From assembly GCF_011045075.1 (NCBI RefSeq), contig NZ_JAAKZZ010000022.1, positions 1 through 32,605 of the forward strand: 32,605 nt of DNA, read 5' to 3'. How positions within the stretch are numbered: the stretch's first letter is position 1; the number at the start of each line of letters is the position of its first letter. The position numbers and the translations under genes were made by a program. The notes beneath the pieces are model-generated. The model was given only the letters and a program-made list of their open reading frames with translations, made no database searches and was not told the origin of the DNA. Positions 31,598-32,605 of the stretch are shown here, one piece after another. The DNA is from Streptomyces boncukensis (GTDB lineage Bacteria > Actinomycetota > Actinomycetes > Streptomycetales > Streptomycetaceae).

Positions 31598-32323
31598 ATG
31601 CGCGAGATCCTCGGAAGGCGACGCTTCATCAGGGCCTGGGAGCAGCTTTCGGGCCGGAGGCTGTGGGGGACTTCTCGGAGGTATCCCCATCGGTCATCGC
31701 TGCGGAGCGCGGCGCTCCTGTGCGCCACGCAGTGGCGGTGGCCCGTAGTGCCCGGCGCGCCCGCGCTGGGCAAGGTGTCAGGCAAGGCGGCCGTCGCGGG
31801 CTGCTCCTGCCCGGATCCGGACTGTGCGGTCCCGGGTGCTCATCCCTTCGAGCCGGTGCTGCTCGCGGCCTCCACCGACGAGACGATGGTCCGCTGGTGG
31901 TGGACGAAGCGCCCCGGTGCCCCCCTGGTCCTGGCCACGGGCGGGCGTGCGCCCTGTGCGGTGAGCCTGCCCGCCGTCGCGGGCGCGCGCGCCCTGGCGA
32001 CGTTCGACAGGACCGGCGTGCGGCTCGGCCCTGTCGTGGCCACGCCCACCCGGTTCTCCTTCCTGGTCGCGCCGTACGACCTGCCGGAGCTCGGCGAGTT
32101 GCTCTACGCGCAGGACTGGGTGCCCAGCTCGCTGCGCTTCCATGGGGGCGGCGGCTATATCGCGCTGCCGCCCTCGCAGACCGGAGCGGGCAAGGTGCGC
32201 TGGGAGCGGCAGCCCGGCGACGAGAGCGGTCCGCCCTGGCTGCCGCGGGTGGAGAGCCTGCTGGACGTCCTGATCGAGGAGAGCGCGGCCACTCCGGACT
32301 CGGGCAGCAAGCTGACGTACTGA
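31598..32323 (+). CDS. Short Prim-Pol-like (bifunctional primase/polymerase) domain protein (241 aa)
   Basis: The layout is that of an archaeo-eukaryotic primase-like Prim-Pol domain. A basic N-terminus comes first, then a zinc-knuckle-like set C69, C71, C76, H82 (CSCPDPDCAVPGAHP), then RWWWTKRPGAPLVLATG. The C-terminal part has YIALPPSQTGAGKVRWER, matching the APPS(x)GxxYxW element. The expected acidic DxD catalytic pair after VLATG is not seen (CAVSLPAVAGARAL), so catalytic activity is doubtful. No helicase domain follows. The ATG at 31598 has AAAGGAA upstream. It may be a degenerate DNA-binding protein in the chromosomal core; its role is unknown. Confidence 0.82.
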   Translation: MREILGRRRFIRAWEQLSGRRLWGTSRRYPHRSSLRSAALLCATQWRWPVVPGAPALGKVSGKAAVAGCSCPDPDCAVPGAHPFEPVLLAASTDETMVRWWWTKRPGAPLVLATGGRAPCAVSLPAVAGARALATFDRTGVRLGPVVATPTRFSFLVAPYDLPELGELLYAQDWVPSSLRFHGGGGYIALPPSQTGAGKVRWERQPGDESGPPWLPRVESLLDVLIEESAATPDSGSKLTY

Positions 32324-32378
32324 GGGAAGCGCCGACACCGGTTTCACTCGTACGGGTTGGAGCTGGCGGACTTGCCGG

Positions 32379-32416
32379 GGAAACGGGCTGATGGACGGCG
32401 TCCAGGGCCCGTTTCC
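32379..32416 (+). terminator. Strong terminator after Prim-Pol gene
   Basis: GGAAACGGGC pairs perfectly with GCCCGTTTCC (10 bp). The loop holds a second hairpin (TGGAC with GTCCA). It lies 55 bp after the stop codon and before the next gene. Confidence 0.8.
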
Positions 32417-32474
32417 TTCGATATGTTCGTCATCCTCCGCTTTCTCCCCAGTGATTCGCAGGTGTGCCCCTCCC

Positions 32475-32605
32475 ATGCATCAGCAGCAGCCGCGCGGTTC
32501 CCGCCTCCGCCTGATCGCGCTCACCAGTACGATCGCGCTCGCCGCGGCGCTGCCGCTCGCGGCGGCCACGGCCGGTCAGGACCCGCCCCCGGAGCCCCGC
32601 GGCTC
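32475..32605 (+). CDS. Secreted protein, N-terminus only (runs off window)
   Basis: The visible 43 residues are MHQQQPRGSRLRL, then a hydrophobic run IALTSTIALAAALPLAAATA that reads as a Sec signal peptide, then QDPPPEPRG. The mature part begins Pro-rich and its family cannot be told. The ribosome site is weak (GCAGGTG about 10 nt upstream). The gene follows the Prim-Pol terminator on the same strand, so it probably has its own promoter in the 58 bp after the hairpin, where TATGTT (32422-32427) may be a -10. Confidence 0.65.
   Translation, partial: MHQQQPRGSRLRLIALTSTIALAAALPLAAATAGQDPPPEPRG

Overview
The window looks like a piece of a Streptomyces chromosome. It has very high GC (gene third positions almost all G or C), GTG and TTG starts with GAGGAG-type ribosome sites, 4-bp ATGA/GTGA gene overlaps, a Tat-secreted DyP peroxidase with copper-trafficking partners, SpoIIE-type phosphatases, a Prim-Pol domain protein and a dispersed intergenic repeat that I recall from Streptomyces. 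It holds 29 genes, of which the first (MerR) and the last (secreted protein) run off the ends. I saw no tRNA, rRNA, CRISPR array, IS element or prophage.

Layout. (1) 1-4030, minus strand: a tightly packed unit of M24 peptidase, an EphD-like alpha/beta-hydrolase/SDR fusion, a PF10118 protein with a ferritin-like diiron residue pattern, and a MerR regulator. (2) 4266-7868, plus: a four-gene ABC exporter operon (ATPase, permease, ATPase, permease), closed by a strong hairpin. (3) 7997-10063, minus: a FadR-type regulator followed by a CynX/NimT-type MFS transporter. (4) 10173-15864: an unusual fusion of a DinB/TIGR03086-like domain to a berberine-bridge-type FAD oxidase, divergent from a WYL regulator; the WYL gene overlaps tail to tail with a DHA2 drug exporter, which is divergent from a double-HTH AsnC/Lrp regulator. 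(5) 15904-19437, minus: a Cof-type HAD phosphatase, serS and pheA. Between pheA and serS lies a 514-bp gap with four exact DnaA boxes plus variants around a stretch of only about 48% GC. (6) 19481-24811, minus: the copper cassette ycnI, sco, ecuC, copCD, dtpA, with a perfect 13-bp hairpin between ycnI and sco. (7) 24963-31065: an unknown membrane protein, an RsbW-like ATPase, a membrane-anchored PP2C/SpoIIE phosphatase, aminopeptidase P, and a GAF/PP2C-like protein whose GDV motif is degraded. (8) 31598-32605, plus: a short Prim-Pol-like protein with no visible catalytic acidic pair, then the start of a secreted protein.

The genes fall into small regulator-plus-effector modules (oxidative/hydrolytic enzymes, exporters, copper maturation, partner switching) set among housekeeping genes (serS, pheA, pepP). 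The strongest candidates for something undescribed are the DnaA-box cluster between pheA and serS, the diiron-like/EphD-like/M24 operon, and the degraded phosphatase and Prim-Pol proteins near the right end.
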